Part shown: in pieces, positions 8,600-16,168 of the stretch
Layout of the letters: each line of letters starts with the position of its first letter
Position numbering within the stretch: the stretch's first letter is position 1
Source: Salegentibacter mishustinae
Lineage (GTDB): Bacteria > Bacteroidota > Bacteroidia > Flavobacteriales > Flavobacteriaceae
Length of the DNA stretch: 64,000 bases
NCBI RefSeq assembly: GCF_002900095.1
Contig: NZ_LLKN01000003.1
Coordinates: forward strand, 62,001-126,000
Direction of reading: 5' to 3'
The notes under the pieces: generated by a model
Database searches by the model: none
Seen by the model: the letters and a program-made list of their open reading frames with translations, nothing else
Told to the model about the DNA's origin: nothing
Program-made: the position numbers and the translations under genes

Positions 8600-9400
8600 C
8601 TAAAATCTGCGATCACCACCTATTACATCTCCTAAGCCTCCAAGAATACTGCCTTCTCCTTTATCTTTACCACCACCTTGTGGCGCAGCCTGCCAAATTC
8701 TGTTAGCCAAACGGCTAAAAGGTAGGGATTGTACGTAAACGGTCCCCGGACCTGTAAGCGTAGCGAAAAAGAGTCCTTCTCCACCAAAAATGGTATTTTT
8801 AATTCCTCCTACAAATTCAATATCATAGTTTATATCCTGGGTAAACCCAATAATACAACCGGTATCAATTTTTAGCTTTTCACCGGGAGATAATTCTTTT
8901 CGGGCCATAGTGCCACCGGCGTGAACAAAAGCCATCCCATCACCTTCCAGTTTTTGCATAATAAAGCCTTCACCACCAAAAAATCCTCTACCGAGTTTCT
9001 TACTAAATTCAATTCCAACAGCAACACCTTTCGCTGCGCATAAGAATGCATCTTTCTGGCAGATAAACTTATTACCGTAACGAGTTAGATCTATTGGAAT
9101 TATTTTACCAGGATATGGGGAAGCAAAACTAATACGCTTTTTCCCCTGAATTTCGTTACTAAAAATGGTCATAAAAAGACTTTCGCCGGTAAGTAAACGT
9201 TTTCCGGCGCCTAAAACTCTCCCTAGAAAACCTTCATTTTCTTTAGAGCCATCACCAAAAATGGTATCCATTCTTATTCCGTCATCCATCATCATAAAAT
9301 TGCCGGCTTCAGCAATTACGGCTTCCTGTGGGTCTAGTTCCAGTTCTACATACTGCATCTCTTCCCCAAAGATCTGGTAGTCTATTTCGTGTGCATTCAT
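8600..9400 (-). CDS. TIGR00266/AIM24 family protein
   Basis: A protein of 266 residues taken from ATG at 9400, one base after the stop codon of the upstream DUF4442 gene; a longer frame from 9442 would overlap that gene by 41 bases and lacks support. The body is made of repeated beta strands with many glycines, for example [13 protein letters not shown] and [14 protein letters not shown], as in AIM24-like proteins (tryptophan RNA-binding attenuator-like fold). The C-terminus is Gly-rich and disordered. The molecular function of bacterial members is unknown. The pair with DUF4442 is an apparent two-gene operon. Confidence 0.88.
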   Translation of the reverse strand: MNAHEIDYQIFGEEMQYVELELDPQEAVIAEAGNFMMMDDGIRMDTIFGDGSKENEGFLGRVLGAGKRLLTGESLFMTIFSNEIQGKKRISFASPYPGKIIPIDLTRYGNKFICQKDAFLCAAKGVAVGIEFSKKLGRGFFGGEGFIMQKLEGDGMAFVHAGGTMARKELSPGEKLKIDTGCIIGFTQDINYDIEFVGGIKNTIFGGEGLFFATLTGPGTVYVQSLPFSRLANRIWQAAPQGGGKDKGEGSILGGLGDVIGGDRRF

Positions 9401-9401
9401 A

Positions 9402-9854
9402 TTATTTTGCTTTAATGGTCCATTCAAATTCAAATATGGCAACCTGTTGCCCGGTGTCGTTAATACCGGTAGATTTCATCCAGAAGGTTTGCCCTTCTCC
9501 CGTAGTTAAAGTCTTTTCAATGGCTTCATCAATTAAATGACCGTCATAACAATAAAAACTTATTTTACCTGTAGCCTTTTTGGTAAACTGCGCACGGTTT
9601 TGAGCCACCAACATAGAAATCTTAGTATTAGATTTCTGAATTTTCCCCATCACCAACGCGCCTGTACTTAATTCGGCAGCCATTGCCTGTACAGCAAAAT
9701 ACATACTCTTAAATGGGTTTTGGTTAATCCACTTATGTTTTACAGTTACCTTACAAGTATTTTCCTCAATCTCATCTACTCTAACCCCGCACAGCCAGGC
9801 ACTAGGCAGTTTCAGCATTAAAAATTTATTGAGTTTACCTTTATTTAATGTCAT
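9402..9854 (-). CDS. DUF4442 hotdog-fold (thioesterase-like) protein
   Basis: A protein of 150 residues if started at ATG 9854 (M-T-L-N-K-G-K-L); an in-frame ATG at 9896 adds 14 residues of no family resemblance. The segment [17 protein letters not shown] followed by S-T-G-A-L fits DUF4442, a hotdog-fold relative of PaaI-type acyl-CoA thioesterases in which the central helix carries the active-site region. Activity on acyl thioesters is possible but not shown. Translation of the downstream AIM24-like gene starts one base after its stop. Confidence 0.85.
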   Translation of the reverse strand: MTLNKGKLNKFLMLKLPSAWLCGVRVDEIEENTCKVTVKHKWINQNPFKSMYFAVQAMAAELSTGALVMGKIQKSNTKISMLVAQNRAQFTKKATGKISFYCYDGHLIDEAIEKTLTTGEGQTFWMKSTGINDTGQQVAIFEFEWTIKAK

Positions 9855-9946
9855 TATGAAGTATTTAATTTTATTAAATGTATTCAAATTAATCAATATC
9901 TGTTGACCTTATAAATCATAAATTTATGTTAAGTTTTAGTACTATG

Positions 9947-9980
9947 TTTTGCAAAATACCTTCTTTTAAACATATATTTG
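9947..9980 (+). promoter_or_regulatory. Bacteroidetes-type promoter for the DUF4870-PadR-PspC operon
   Basis: A TTTTG box at 9947-9951 and a TATATTTG box at 9973-9980 are separated by 21 bases, close to the standard -33/-7 arrangement of the Bacteroidetes housekeeping sigma factor. The ATG of the first gene lies 20 bases downstream. This is one of the best two-box promoters in the window. Confidence 0.7.
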
Positions 9981-9999
9981 TATTATAAATTATTAGGTT

Positions 10000-10539
10000 A
10001 TGAACTCAAATATAGCAAAAGAAGAAAAAACACTGGCCACGATCTTGCATTTATCGGTTTATTCAAAGTTTATTATTCCATTTGGGAATTTTATTTTTCC
10101 CCTAATATTATGGTTAACAAAAAAAGAAAAGCCTTTTATAGACGATCACGGCAGGAAAGCCATCAATTTTCAAATTAGTCTTTTTCTCTATACCATTTTC
10201 CTATTAGCAGTAGGATTAGCCATTGTACTTTTCCAGGCAATTAGGTTAGGCGGCGAAGTACCCTTTGTTATTGGTCCAGACCAATTTTATATAGACGAAA
10301 TGGGACAGGCAATTTCTATAGTTATCACCATTAGTGTATTTGCTATCCTGCTTTCAGCACTATTTATTTTAGAAATATTTGCGGTGATAAGCGCAAGTGT
10401 AAAAGCCAGCAATGGAGAAAATTATTCTTTTCCTTTAAGCATCAATTTTATAGGAAGAGATTCAGATAATCATCAATTTAATAACCATCAACAATCAAAA
10501 AATGAACAGTTTAAAAACCCTAAAAATCAAACGTTATGA
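10000..10539 (+). CDS. DUF4870 membrane protein
   Basis: A protein of 179 residues with hydrophobic helices at about 15-45, 62-82 and 105-135 and a polar Asn/Gln-rich tail. The sequence around L-H-L-S-V-Y-S-K-F-I-I-P-F-G-N-F and D-D-H-G-R-K-A-I-N-F-Q-I is characteristic of DUF4870. Members are small inner-membrane proteins of unknown function frequently found with PspC and PadR genes. The end overlaps the PadR start by four bases, showing it is the first gene of that operon. Confidence 0.87.
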   Translation: MNSNIAKEEKTLATILHLSVYSKFIIPFGNFIFPLILWLTKKEKPFIDDHGRKAINFQISLFLYTIFLLAVGLAIVLFQAIRLGGEVPFVIGPDQFYIDEMGQAISIVITISVFAILLSALFILEIFAVISASVKASNGENYSFPLSINFIGRDSDNHQFNNHQQSKNEQFKNPKNQTL

Positions 10540-10880
10540 AGATAGAGAACACCAAGGCTCAAATGCGTAAAGGTGTGCTGGAATACTGCATTCTTTCGGT
10601 ATTAAAAGACGAAGATGCGTATGTAGCTGAAATTCTAGACACTCTTAAAGACGCCAAACTACTGGTGGTTGAAGGCACAATTTATCCTCTATTAACCAGG
10701 TTAAAAAATGCAGGATTGCTCAGTTATCGCTGGGAAGAATCCAGCAGCGGACCGCCAAGAAAATATTATGGCCTTACCGATACCGGAAAACTCTTTCTAA
10801 AGGAGCTTACCGGCACGTGGAACGAACTGCAAACCGCTGTTAACATTGTAACCACTCAAAAAAACAAGAATCATGAATAA
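10536..10880 (+). CDS. PadR family transcriptional regulator
   Basis: A winged-helix regulator of 114 residues. The N-terminus M-R-K-G-V-L-E-Y-C-I-L-S-V-L and the wing region T-I-Y-P-L-L-T-R-L-K-N-A-G-L-L followed by G-P-P-R-K-Y-Y-G-L-T are diagnostic of PadR proteins. It lacks a long C-terminal effector domain, so it is a minimal PadR-s1 type. It overlaps both neighbours and probably controls this operon in response to an unidentified signal, perhaps relayed through the PspC protein; that is inference from context. Confidence 0.9.
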   Translation: MKIENTKAQMRKGVLEYCILSVLKDEDAYVAEILDTLKDAKLLVVEGTIYPLLTRLKNAGLLSYRWEESSSGPPRKYYGLTDTGKLFLKELTGTWNELQTAVNIVTTQKNKNHE

Positions 10881-12609
10881 GACAGTAAATATAAATCTTG
10901 CCGGTATATTCTTTCACATTGACGAAGATGCATATGCCAAACTGCAGCATTATCTGGATGCCATAAAACGTTCTTTTACCAATACTCAAGGGAAAGATGA
11001 AATTATAGCTGATATTGAAGCACGTATTGCTGAACTGTTCAATGAGAAGAAAAAAGAAGACCGTCAGGTTATCGGCATTAAAGAAGTAGAAGAAGTAATC
11101 GCCATAATGGGGCAACCCGAAGATTATATGGTAGATGAAGAGATCTTTGAAGACGAACCGGTTTATACCAAAACCACAAAATCTTCAGGAAAGCAGTTAT
11201 TTAGAGATACCGAGCATTCTTATGTTGGTGGAGTTTCTTCAGGACTGGGACATTATTTAGGTATAGATTTTATCTGGGTACGTTTACTTTGGATATTACT
11301 TACCATCTTTTCCAGTGGTGCGTTTATTCTTATTTACATTGCCCTTTGGATCTTTGTACCAGAAGCTAAAACCACAGCCGATAAACTGGCTATGCGTGGT
11401 GAAGAGGTAACCATTAGTAATATTGAAAAAAAAATTCGGGAGGGTTTTGACAATGTTACCGGAAAAGTAAAAGATGTAGATTACCAGAAATATGGAAACC
11501 AGGCTAGAAATGGCGCTAACTCTGCAGCTACCGCAATAGGAGATATTATTACTTTTATCTTAAAGGTATTTGTTAAACTAATAGGTATTGTTTTAATAAT
11601 TCTAGCGGGATCTGTATTAATTAGTCTATTTGTAGGCTTATTTACCGTTGGAACTTTTGGAATTATAGATGCTCCCTGGAGTAGTTATGTAGAAATGGCC
11701 GTTAGCGGCGCACCACTCTGGTTGTTATGGTTACTAGGTTTTCTAATTGTAGGGATTCCGTTTTTCTTCCTGTTCGTTTTAGGATTAAAAATTCTTGTAG
11801 GCAAATTAAGATCTATAGGAACTCCGGCTAAACTGGTCCTACTCGGCCTTTGGATACTTGCTTTAGTTGGTGCCACCGTAATAGGAATTCAGCAAGCCAC
11901 TCACAGGGCTTTTGATGGGGAACAAGTAGTTTCTGAAACACTTCCTATTTCAGCAAACGATACGCTTTACCTGGGAATGCAAAGCGATTCTAATTATTCA
12001 TCAAGTATTTATAGAAGTACAGACTTCAAAATAAAGTATAATGATAATGATGAGAAAGTACTGTATAGCTCTGATGTTCGCTTAATTGTAAAAGCTACCA
12101 AAGATTCGCTGGCAAAACTGGAAGTCGTAAAATCTGCGGAAGGTAAAGATTACAAAGAAGCAAAAGAACGCGCTCAGAATATCGATTACAATACGAGTTT
12201 CAGCGGAAATGAATTATTGCTAAACAGTTTCTTTACATCACCGGCTGAATTTAAATATCGAGACCAGGAAGTGAAAGTAACCTTATATCTACCGGAAGGC
12301 ACTACTCTTTTTGCAGACAACAATACCAGTACATTTCATAGAAATACAGATTACTGGGGAGATATATTGATCTCTGGAGATGAAGAGAAGTTCTTAAAGA
12401 TTACCGAAGATGAAGCCATTTGCGAAGATTGCCCGGTTGAAGATTGGGAGTCTGATAGGGAAGACGAATGGAATGAAGAAGGTGATTTTAATGCAAGGAT
12501 AAACTCTGGTGAAGAAGAAGTGAATATTCAAATTAATAGTCGAGGGGTAACGGTAGATAAAAAACCGGTTGAGAATAACAGAGAGAACAATGAAAATGAG
12601 GAATTATGA
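10873..12609 (+). CDS. PspC domain membrane protein
   Basis: A protein of 578 residues. A cytoplasmic N-terminal region (about 1-105) includes a helical segment and is followed by the PspC domain (about 112-172), with the signature G-V-S-S-G-L-G-H-Y-L-G-I-D and a transmembrane helix rich in Ile and Leu. Three further helices lie at about 225-265, 283-310 and 320-340. The C-terminal part is a large acidic, probably extracytoplasmic domain. It resembles the PspC/DUF2807-like envelope-stress sensors of Bacteroidetes. The start overlaps padR by eight bases, and its stop overlaps the ATG of a 47-residue ORF. Confidence 0.88.
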   Translation: MNKTVNINLAGIFFHIDEDAYAKLQHYLDAIKRSFTNTQGKDEIIADIEARIAELFNEKKKEDRQVIGIKEVEEVIAIMGQPEDYMVDEEIFEDEPVYTKTTKSSGKQLFRDTEHSYVGGVSSGLGHYLGIDFIWVRLLWILLTIFSSGAFILIYIALWIFVPEAKTTADKLAMRGEEVTISNIEKKIREGFDNVTGKVKDVDYQKYGNQARNGANSAATAIGDIITFILKVFVKLIGIVLIILAGSVLISLFVGLFTVGTFGIIDAPWSSYVEMAVSGAPLWLLWLLGFLIVGIPFFFLFVLGLKILVGKLRSIGTPAKLVLLGLWILALVGATVIGIQQATHRAFDGEQVVSETLPISANDTLYLGMQSDSNYSSSIYRSTDFKIKYNDNDEKVLYSSDVRLIVKATKDSLAKLEVVKSAEGKDYKEAKERAQNIDYNTSFSGNELLLNSFFTSPAEFKYRDQEVKVTLYLPEGTTLFADNNTSTFHRNTDYWGDILISGDEEKFLKITEDEAICEDCPVEDWESDREDEWNEEGDFNARINSGEEEVNIQINSRGVTVDKKPVENNRENNENEEL

Positions 12610-12749
12610 TACAGTTAATCTTCCAAATACTATTGGTGGTCTTCAATTTAGGAGAACCGGTAGTAGAAAACGAAAAGATAGTCAAAGATTATATAGAATG
12701 CCATAAAATCTTAACCAGGAAATGTAATGTAGCTTTCTACGAATGCTAA
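12606..12749 (+). CDS. 47-residue ORF coupled to the PspC gene
   Basis: The ATG overlaps the PspC stop in the arrangement ATGA and the frame stays open for 47 codons to TAA at 12747-12749, ten bases before a strong terminator. The product starts with a hydrophobic stretch (M-I-Q-L-I-F-Q-I-L-L-V-V-F) that may be a short membrane or signal segment, then a polar part carrying three cysteines at 32, 40 and 47, the last being the C-terminal residue. The tight coupling and codon use like its neighbours support it being real; function unknown. Confidence 0.6.
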   Translation: MIQLIFQILLVVFNLGEPVVENEKIVKDYIECHKILTRKCNVAFYEC

Positions 12750-12758
12750 GCAAATCTT

Positions 12759-12784
12759 AAAAGCCTCCGTCTGGAGGCTTTTTT
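12759..12784 (+). terminator. Terminator of the PadR-PspC operon
   Basis: Arms AAGCCTCC and GGAGGCTT around the loop GTCT, followed by TTTT. It ends three bases before the TATATTTG box of the next gene. Confidence 0.88.
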
Positions 12785-12786
12785 AT

Positions 12787-12794
12787 TATATTTG
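12787..12794 (+). promoter_or_regulatory. -7 box of the GIN lipoprotein promoter
   Basis: TATATTTG matches TAnnTTTG and lies 17 bases before the ATG at 12812. The -33 region would overlap the upstream terminator hairpin and shows no clear TTG. Confidence 0.5.
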
Positions 12795-12811
12795 TTTCAA
12801 ACACAATTTTC

Positions 12812-13630
12812 ATGAAAAAACTATTATTACTATTTAGCGCTGTATTATTCTTTAGCTGTGGCGCCCAAAAAATAAAAGGAAGCGGAAACGTTACTACTGA
12901 AAAAAATCGATTACCAGACTTTCATAGCATTGAAATAGCCGGTGATTTTGAAGTAGAACTGAAGAAGGGCAGTACCGCGATGATGGAGGTTGAGGCCGAT
13001 GATAACCTGCATAGTATAATTAGAGGCGAGGTTATAGACCGCACTTTATACCTTAAGCCCAGTAAAGAAATTGGAAAAAGTAAATCCCAGGAAATTATAA
13101 TAACTTATCCAGAAAATCTTCAGAAAATAAATGTTTCGGGAAAAGTAGAATTAGAAGCTGAAGGAGAACTTTATTCGGAAGAGCTTAAGATTACCAGCAG
13201 CGAAGATGTTGAAGTCTATCTTACTATTACCGCTACCAAATTCGATCTTTTTAATGAAGGTGATTCTAAAATAGAATTGAACCTCACTGCAGAAGATGCT
13301 TATTTTCAGCTAAACGGCTCCAGCGATATTGAAGCCCTGGTAAACGCACCAAAATTTAAAGTGGATACTTATGAAAAAGCAAAAGCTAAAATTGAAGGTG
13401 AAGTAGACGATTTGCAATTGCGCGCCGAGCATTCTACCAAATTTGATGGTAGAAGGTTAACCGCGAAAACCGCCGTGGTTATTGCCGAAGGCAAATCTAA
13501 AAACGAGATAGAGGTATTAGATAAATTAACGCTTACTGCTAAAAACCGAAGTGAGATCGAGCTATACGGTAACCCCGAGATAGATTTGTTAGAGTTTTCA
13601 GAAAAAGCAGTACTGGCTAAAAAAGATTAA
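12812..13630 (+). CDS. GIN domain (DUF2807) lipoprotein
   Basis: A predicted lipoprotein of 272 residues, with a signal peptide and lipobox F-F-S-C (Cys at 16). The mature protein opens with K-G-S-G-N-V-T-T-E and D-F-H-S-I-E-I-A-G-D-F-E-V-E-L, the head-GIN/DUF2807 pattern, which forms a right-handed parallel beta-helix of short repeats. Such proteins are envelope-associated in Bacteroidetes and their role is not known. It lies just downstream of the PspC operon, and a second DUF2807 gene sits at 24.1 kb behind an ECF sigma factor, suggesting that both regulators control similar surface material. Confidence 0.88.
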   Translation: MKKLLLLFSAVLFFSCGAQKIKGSGNVTTEKNRLPDFHSIEIAGDFEVELKKGSTAMMEVEADDNLHSIIRGEVIDRTLYLKPSKEIGKSKSQEIIITYPENLQKINVSGKVELEAEGELYSEELKITSSEDVEVYLTITATKFDLFNEGDSKIELNLTAEDAYFQLNGSSDIEALVNAPKFKVDTYEKAKAKIEGEVDDLQLRAEHSTKFDGRRLTAKTAVVIAEGKSKNEIEVLDKLTLTAKNRSEIELYGNPEIDLLEFSEKAVLAKKD

Positions 13631-13675
13631 GATTTTTAGTCTACATTTAATGTTGCTAATTTTAAAGAAATAACT

Positions 13676-13912
13676 ATGAAAATTGCTCTAAAACCTATCT
13701 TATTACTCCTGGCTTTAAGCCTAAGTTTAGTTTCCTGTAGAGAACAGGAAGAAGAAAAATCAGAAATTGAACAATTGGCCGAAGAAGAAGATGCCAAGGT
13801 TAAGGTGAAAGAAGACAAGATAAAGGTCAAGACCGATGATAAAAAGATCAAGATCAAAGAAGATGATGGCGAGATAAAGAAGAAAGTTAAGATCGATAAC
13901 GATGATAACTAA
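13676..13912 (+). CDS. Small highly charged lipoprotein
   Basis: A 78-residue protein with a lipoprotein signal (L-V-S-C, Cys at 21) and a mature part made almost only of Lys, Asp, Glu, Ile and Val. It repeats units such as K-V-K-V-K-E-D-K-I-K-V-K and K-I-K-I-K-E-D-D, which would form alternating-charge beta strands or a polyampholyte. It follows the GIN lipoprotein gene after 45 bases and precedes a strong terminator. Function unknown. The gene is unlikely to be spurious because the signal peptide and terminator fit exactly. Confidence 0.75.
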   Translation: MKIALKPILLLLALSLSLVSCREQEEEKSEIEQLAEEEDAKVKVKEDKIKVKTDDKKIKIKEDDGEIKKKVKIDNDDN

Positions 13913-13932
13913 GCAAATCTAAAAATTGTTTT

Positions 13933-13959
13933 AAAAGTCCCGTTTTTCGGGACTTTTTT
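13933..13959 (+). terminator. Terminator after the charged lipoprotein gene
   Basis: Arms AAAAGTCCCG and CGGGACTTTT around a short T-rich loop, followed by further T. Confidence 0.9.
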
Positions 13960-13994
13960 ATTGGGTTTTAGTATCTTAAATTAAAATTATTAAA

Positions 13995-14612
13995 ATGCAT
14001 AAAAAAGAGATATATACCGCCGGTAAAGAATTACGGGAAGCAGAAAAAGTTTTGATCTTAATTCACGGCCGTGGCGGTAGTGCAAAGGAATTCCTTTCTT
14101 TAGCCAACCGCTTAAACACCCCAGATTTTGCAATTTTAGCCCCGCAGGCTTCAGACTTTACCTGGTACCCAGATTCGTTCTTAGCTCCTGTTGCTCAAAA
14201 CGAACCCGCCTATTCTTCCGCTTTAAGAGTGCTGAAAGAATTGTTGGAAGATATAAAAGAAACGGGCATTGCCTCTGAGAATATTTATGTTGCAGGCTTT
14301 TCACAAGGCGCCTGTTTAACACTCGAATTTGTAACCCGAAACGCGCAGAGATTTGGCGGCGTAGTTGCTTTCACCGGCGGACTTATTGGCGATAAAATTA
14401 ATACGGAAAATTATTCGGGTGATTTTAACGGCACACCTATTTTTATTGGCACCGGAGATCCAGATCCTCACGTACCGGTAGAGCGTGTAGAAGCTTCAGC
14501 TGAAATTTTACGTGAAATGAATGCCAATGTTGAAGTGAAAATCTATAAAAACAGGCCTCATAGCATTTCAGAGGATGAGTTGAAACTCGCCAATCAATTT
14601 GTATTTAATTAA
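13995..14612 (+). CDS. Phospholipase/carboxylesterase family hydrolase
   Basis: An alpha/beta hydrolase of 205 residues of the phospholipase/carboxylesterase (Abhydrolase_2) family. The oxyanion-side L-I-H-G-R-G-G-S-A is at about 21-29, the nucleophile serine is in G-F-S-Q-G-A (about 95-100), the acid is probably in G-D-P-D-P-H-V-P (about 154-161), and His in R-P-H-S-I near the end completes the triad. No signal peptide is seen, so it is cytosolic. Pirin follows after 15 bases and is probably co-transcribed. Natural ester substrate unknown. Confidence 0.9.
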   Translation: MHKKEIYTAGKELREAEKVLILIHGRGGSAKEFLSLANRLNTPDFAILAPQASDFTWYPDSFLAPVAQNEPAYSSALRVLKELLEDIKETGIASENIYVAGFSQGACLTLEFVTRNAQRFGGVVAFTGGLIGDKINTENYSGDFNGTPIFIGTGDPDPHVPVERVEASAEILREMNANVEVKIYKNRPHSISEDELKLANQFVFN

Positions 14613-14627
14613 AATCCCTTTTGAGCT

Positions 14628-15482
14628 ATGAGAAGCATAAAAAAAATTCACGATGCCGTAAGCTCTCCTATTGCAGATCTTATTACTTATCGTGCCTTAC
14701 CTACAAATTCTATAGATCATATTGATCCGTTCTTATTCTTAAACCACCACGGTTATCAAGAATATTCAGAAAATAATAATGGACTGCCTTTTGGGCCACA
14801 CCCACACCGTGGTTTCGAGACGGTAACTTTTATTTTGAAAGGTGACCTAATCCACAAAGATAGTAGTGGCTGGGAAAGTGTAATTAAAGCCGGGGGCGTA
14901 CAATGGATGACTGCCGGAAAAGGACTTATTCATGCTGAAATTTCTTCAGATGAATTTAAAAGAAACGGTGGCGAACTGGAACTCCTTCAACTTTGGGTAA
15001 ACCTACCCGCAAAGCATAAAATGACCGAACCTAATTATAAAGGACTCCAGGAAGAAGATATTCCGCAGTTAAGTTTAGATAACGGCAAAGTAAAATTAGC
15101 CGTAGTTTCCGGACATTGGGAAAACAAAAATGGCGCTTTCCAACCTTTAAATGATATTCAATTGGCCACGATGCATTTTGCTGAAGGGGGTAAATATTCT
15201 GTAGAGATTTCTTCAGAAAGGAATATTTTCTTTTACGTAGTTAAAGGAAATTTGAAAGTAAACGGCAATGAGGCCAAAATACATAACCTGGTAGAGTTTG
15301 ATAATGATGGCGAAAAACTGGAAATTGAAGCTTTGGAAGAAAGTATTTTACTTCTAGGACACGCCGCACCTTTTAACGAACCTATAGTAGCACAGGGACC
15401 TTTTGTAATGAACTCGCAACAGGAAATTCAACAAGCTTTTCTCGATTATCAAAATGGGGAATTTGGAAATTGGAATGGCTAA
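14628..15482 (+). CDS. Pirin family protein
   Basis: A bicupin of 284 residues. The metal-binding N-terminal cupin is visible as H-P-H-R-G-F-E-T-V-T (about 58-67) with a later H-K-D-S-S-G and the pirin signature G-G-V-Q-W-M-T-A-G-K-G-L-I-H-A-E. Bacterial pirins bind Fe or other metals; some have quercetinase activity, others act as redox-sensitive partners of metabolic enzymes. It closely follows the esterase gene and is convergent with hemG, with only seven bases between stop codons. Confidence 0.93.
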   Translation: MRSIKKIHDAVSSPIADLITYRALPTNSIDHIDPFLFLNHHGYQEYSENNNGLPFGPHPHRGFETVTFILKGDLIHKDSSGWESVIKAGGVQWMTAGKGLIHAEISSDEFKRNGGELELLQLWVNLPAKHKMTEPNYKGLQEEDIPQLSLDNGKVKLAVVSGHWENKNGAFQPLNDIQLATMHFAEGGKYSVEISSERNIFFYVVKGNLKVNGNEAKIHNLVEFDNDGEKLEIEALEESILLLGHAAPFNEPIVAQGPFVMNSQQEIQQAFLDYQNGEFGNWNG

Positions 15483-15489
15483 TCTTTAT

Positions 15490-16074
15490 TTAGGAATTCG
15501 AATTCTTTGAATTTAGATAGTCCTTACTTATACGCAGACCAAAAGCCTCTACTCTTTTCCAATCTGTAAATTCTATTGGCTTTTTTGATTTCGTTGGCCC
15601 ATTGGTTAATTTCATAATGAGTTTGATCAATAATCTATCAAGGAATGAGTAAGATTTATAATCTAATTTTCCGGCAAACACATCTATGAATTTAGGATTC
15701 CAGTCAGTCTTTTTCAGGAATTTAATCAGGTAAGGATTTGTATCAGGGGTGTTTTTATCTTCGTTTCGGGCTACAAGATTAACTGAGAAAAATGCAATTC
15801 TTATTTCATTTAAATATTCCTTGTTTTTCAATACAAATTCGGAAACATTTTTATTATGTTTTCCATACCGAATACTTGCCCCAATAACCAATGTGTGAAA
15901 TTCAGATAAATCGGCATAAAAAGAATCAATTGAGAAAAGTTCTGTTTCAATTTCGTTCTTATCAAAAACTCTATTTAATTCCTGGCAAATTTTAAGAGTC
16001 TGTCCATCTACAGAAGAATAAATAATTCCAATTTTTCGCTTCGTAAAGTTATCTCGGTCTTTCATACTTTCCAT
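15490..16074 (-). CDS. hemG: HemG, menaquinone-dependent protoporphyrinogen IX dehydrogenase
   Basis: A flavodoxin-like protein of 194 residues. The FMN phosphate loop appears as Y-S-S-V-D-G-Q-T-L-K at about 19-28 and G-A-S-I-R-Y-G-K-H-N, typical of HemG, at about 68-77; the helix insertion rich in basic residues near 130-160 is the long-chain feature that separates HemG from flavodoxins. It would oxidise protoporphyrinogen IX to protoporphyrin IX with menaquinone as acceptor, in haem synthesis at the inner membrane. An alternative ATG is at 16065. No other haem gene is adjacent. Confidence 0.82.
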   Translation of the reverse strand: MESMKDRDNFTKRKIGIIYSSVDGQTLKICQELNRVFDKNEIETELFSIDSFYADLSEFHTLVIGASIRYGKHNKNVSEFVLKNKEYLNEIRIAFFSVNLVARNEDKNTPDTNPYLIKFLKKTDWNPKFIDVFAGKLDYKSYSFLDRLLIKLIMKLTNGPTKSKKPIEFTDWKRVEAFGLRISKDYLNSKNSNS

Positions 16075-16111
16075 ATTAAAAACGACAATATCCCACGATA
16101 CATAATTAAAT

Positions 16112-16147
16112 AAAAAAACCTCCTTAGCGTGAACTAAGGAGGTTTTT
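16112..16147 (-). terminator. Terminator of rpsA
   Basis: Arms AACCTCCTTAG and CTAAGGAGGTT surround a seven-base loop and are flanked by T runs on both strands. It lies 22 bases after the rpsA stop codon; it could also stop transcripts in the opposite direction. Confidence 0.85.
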
Positions 16148-16168
16148 ATTTATGATAAATTCCGGAAA

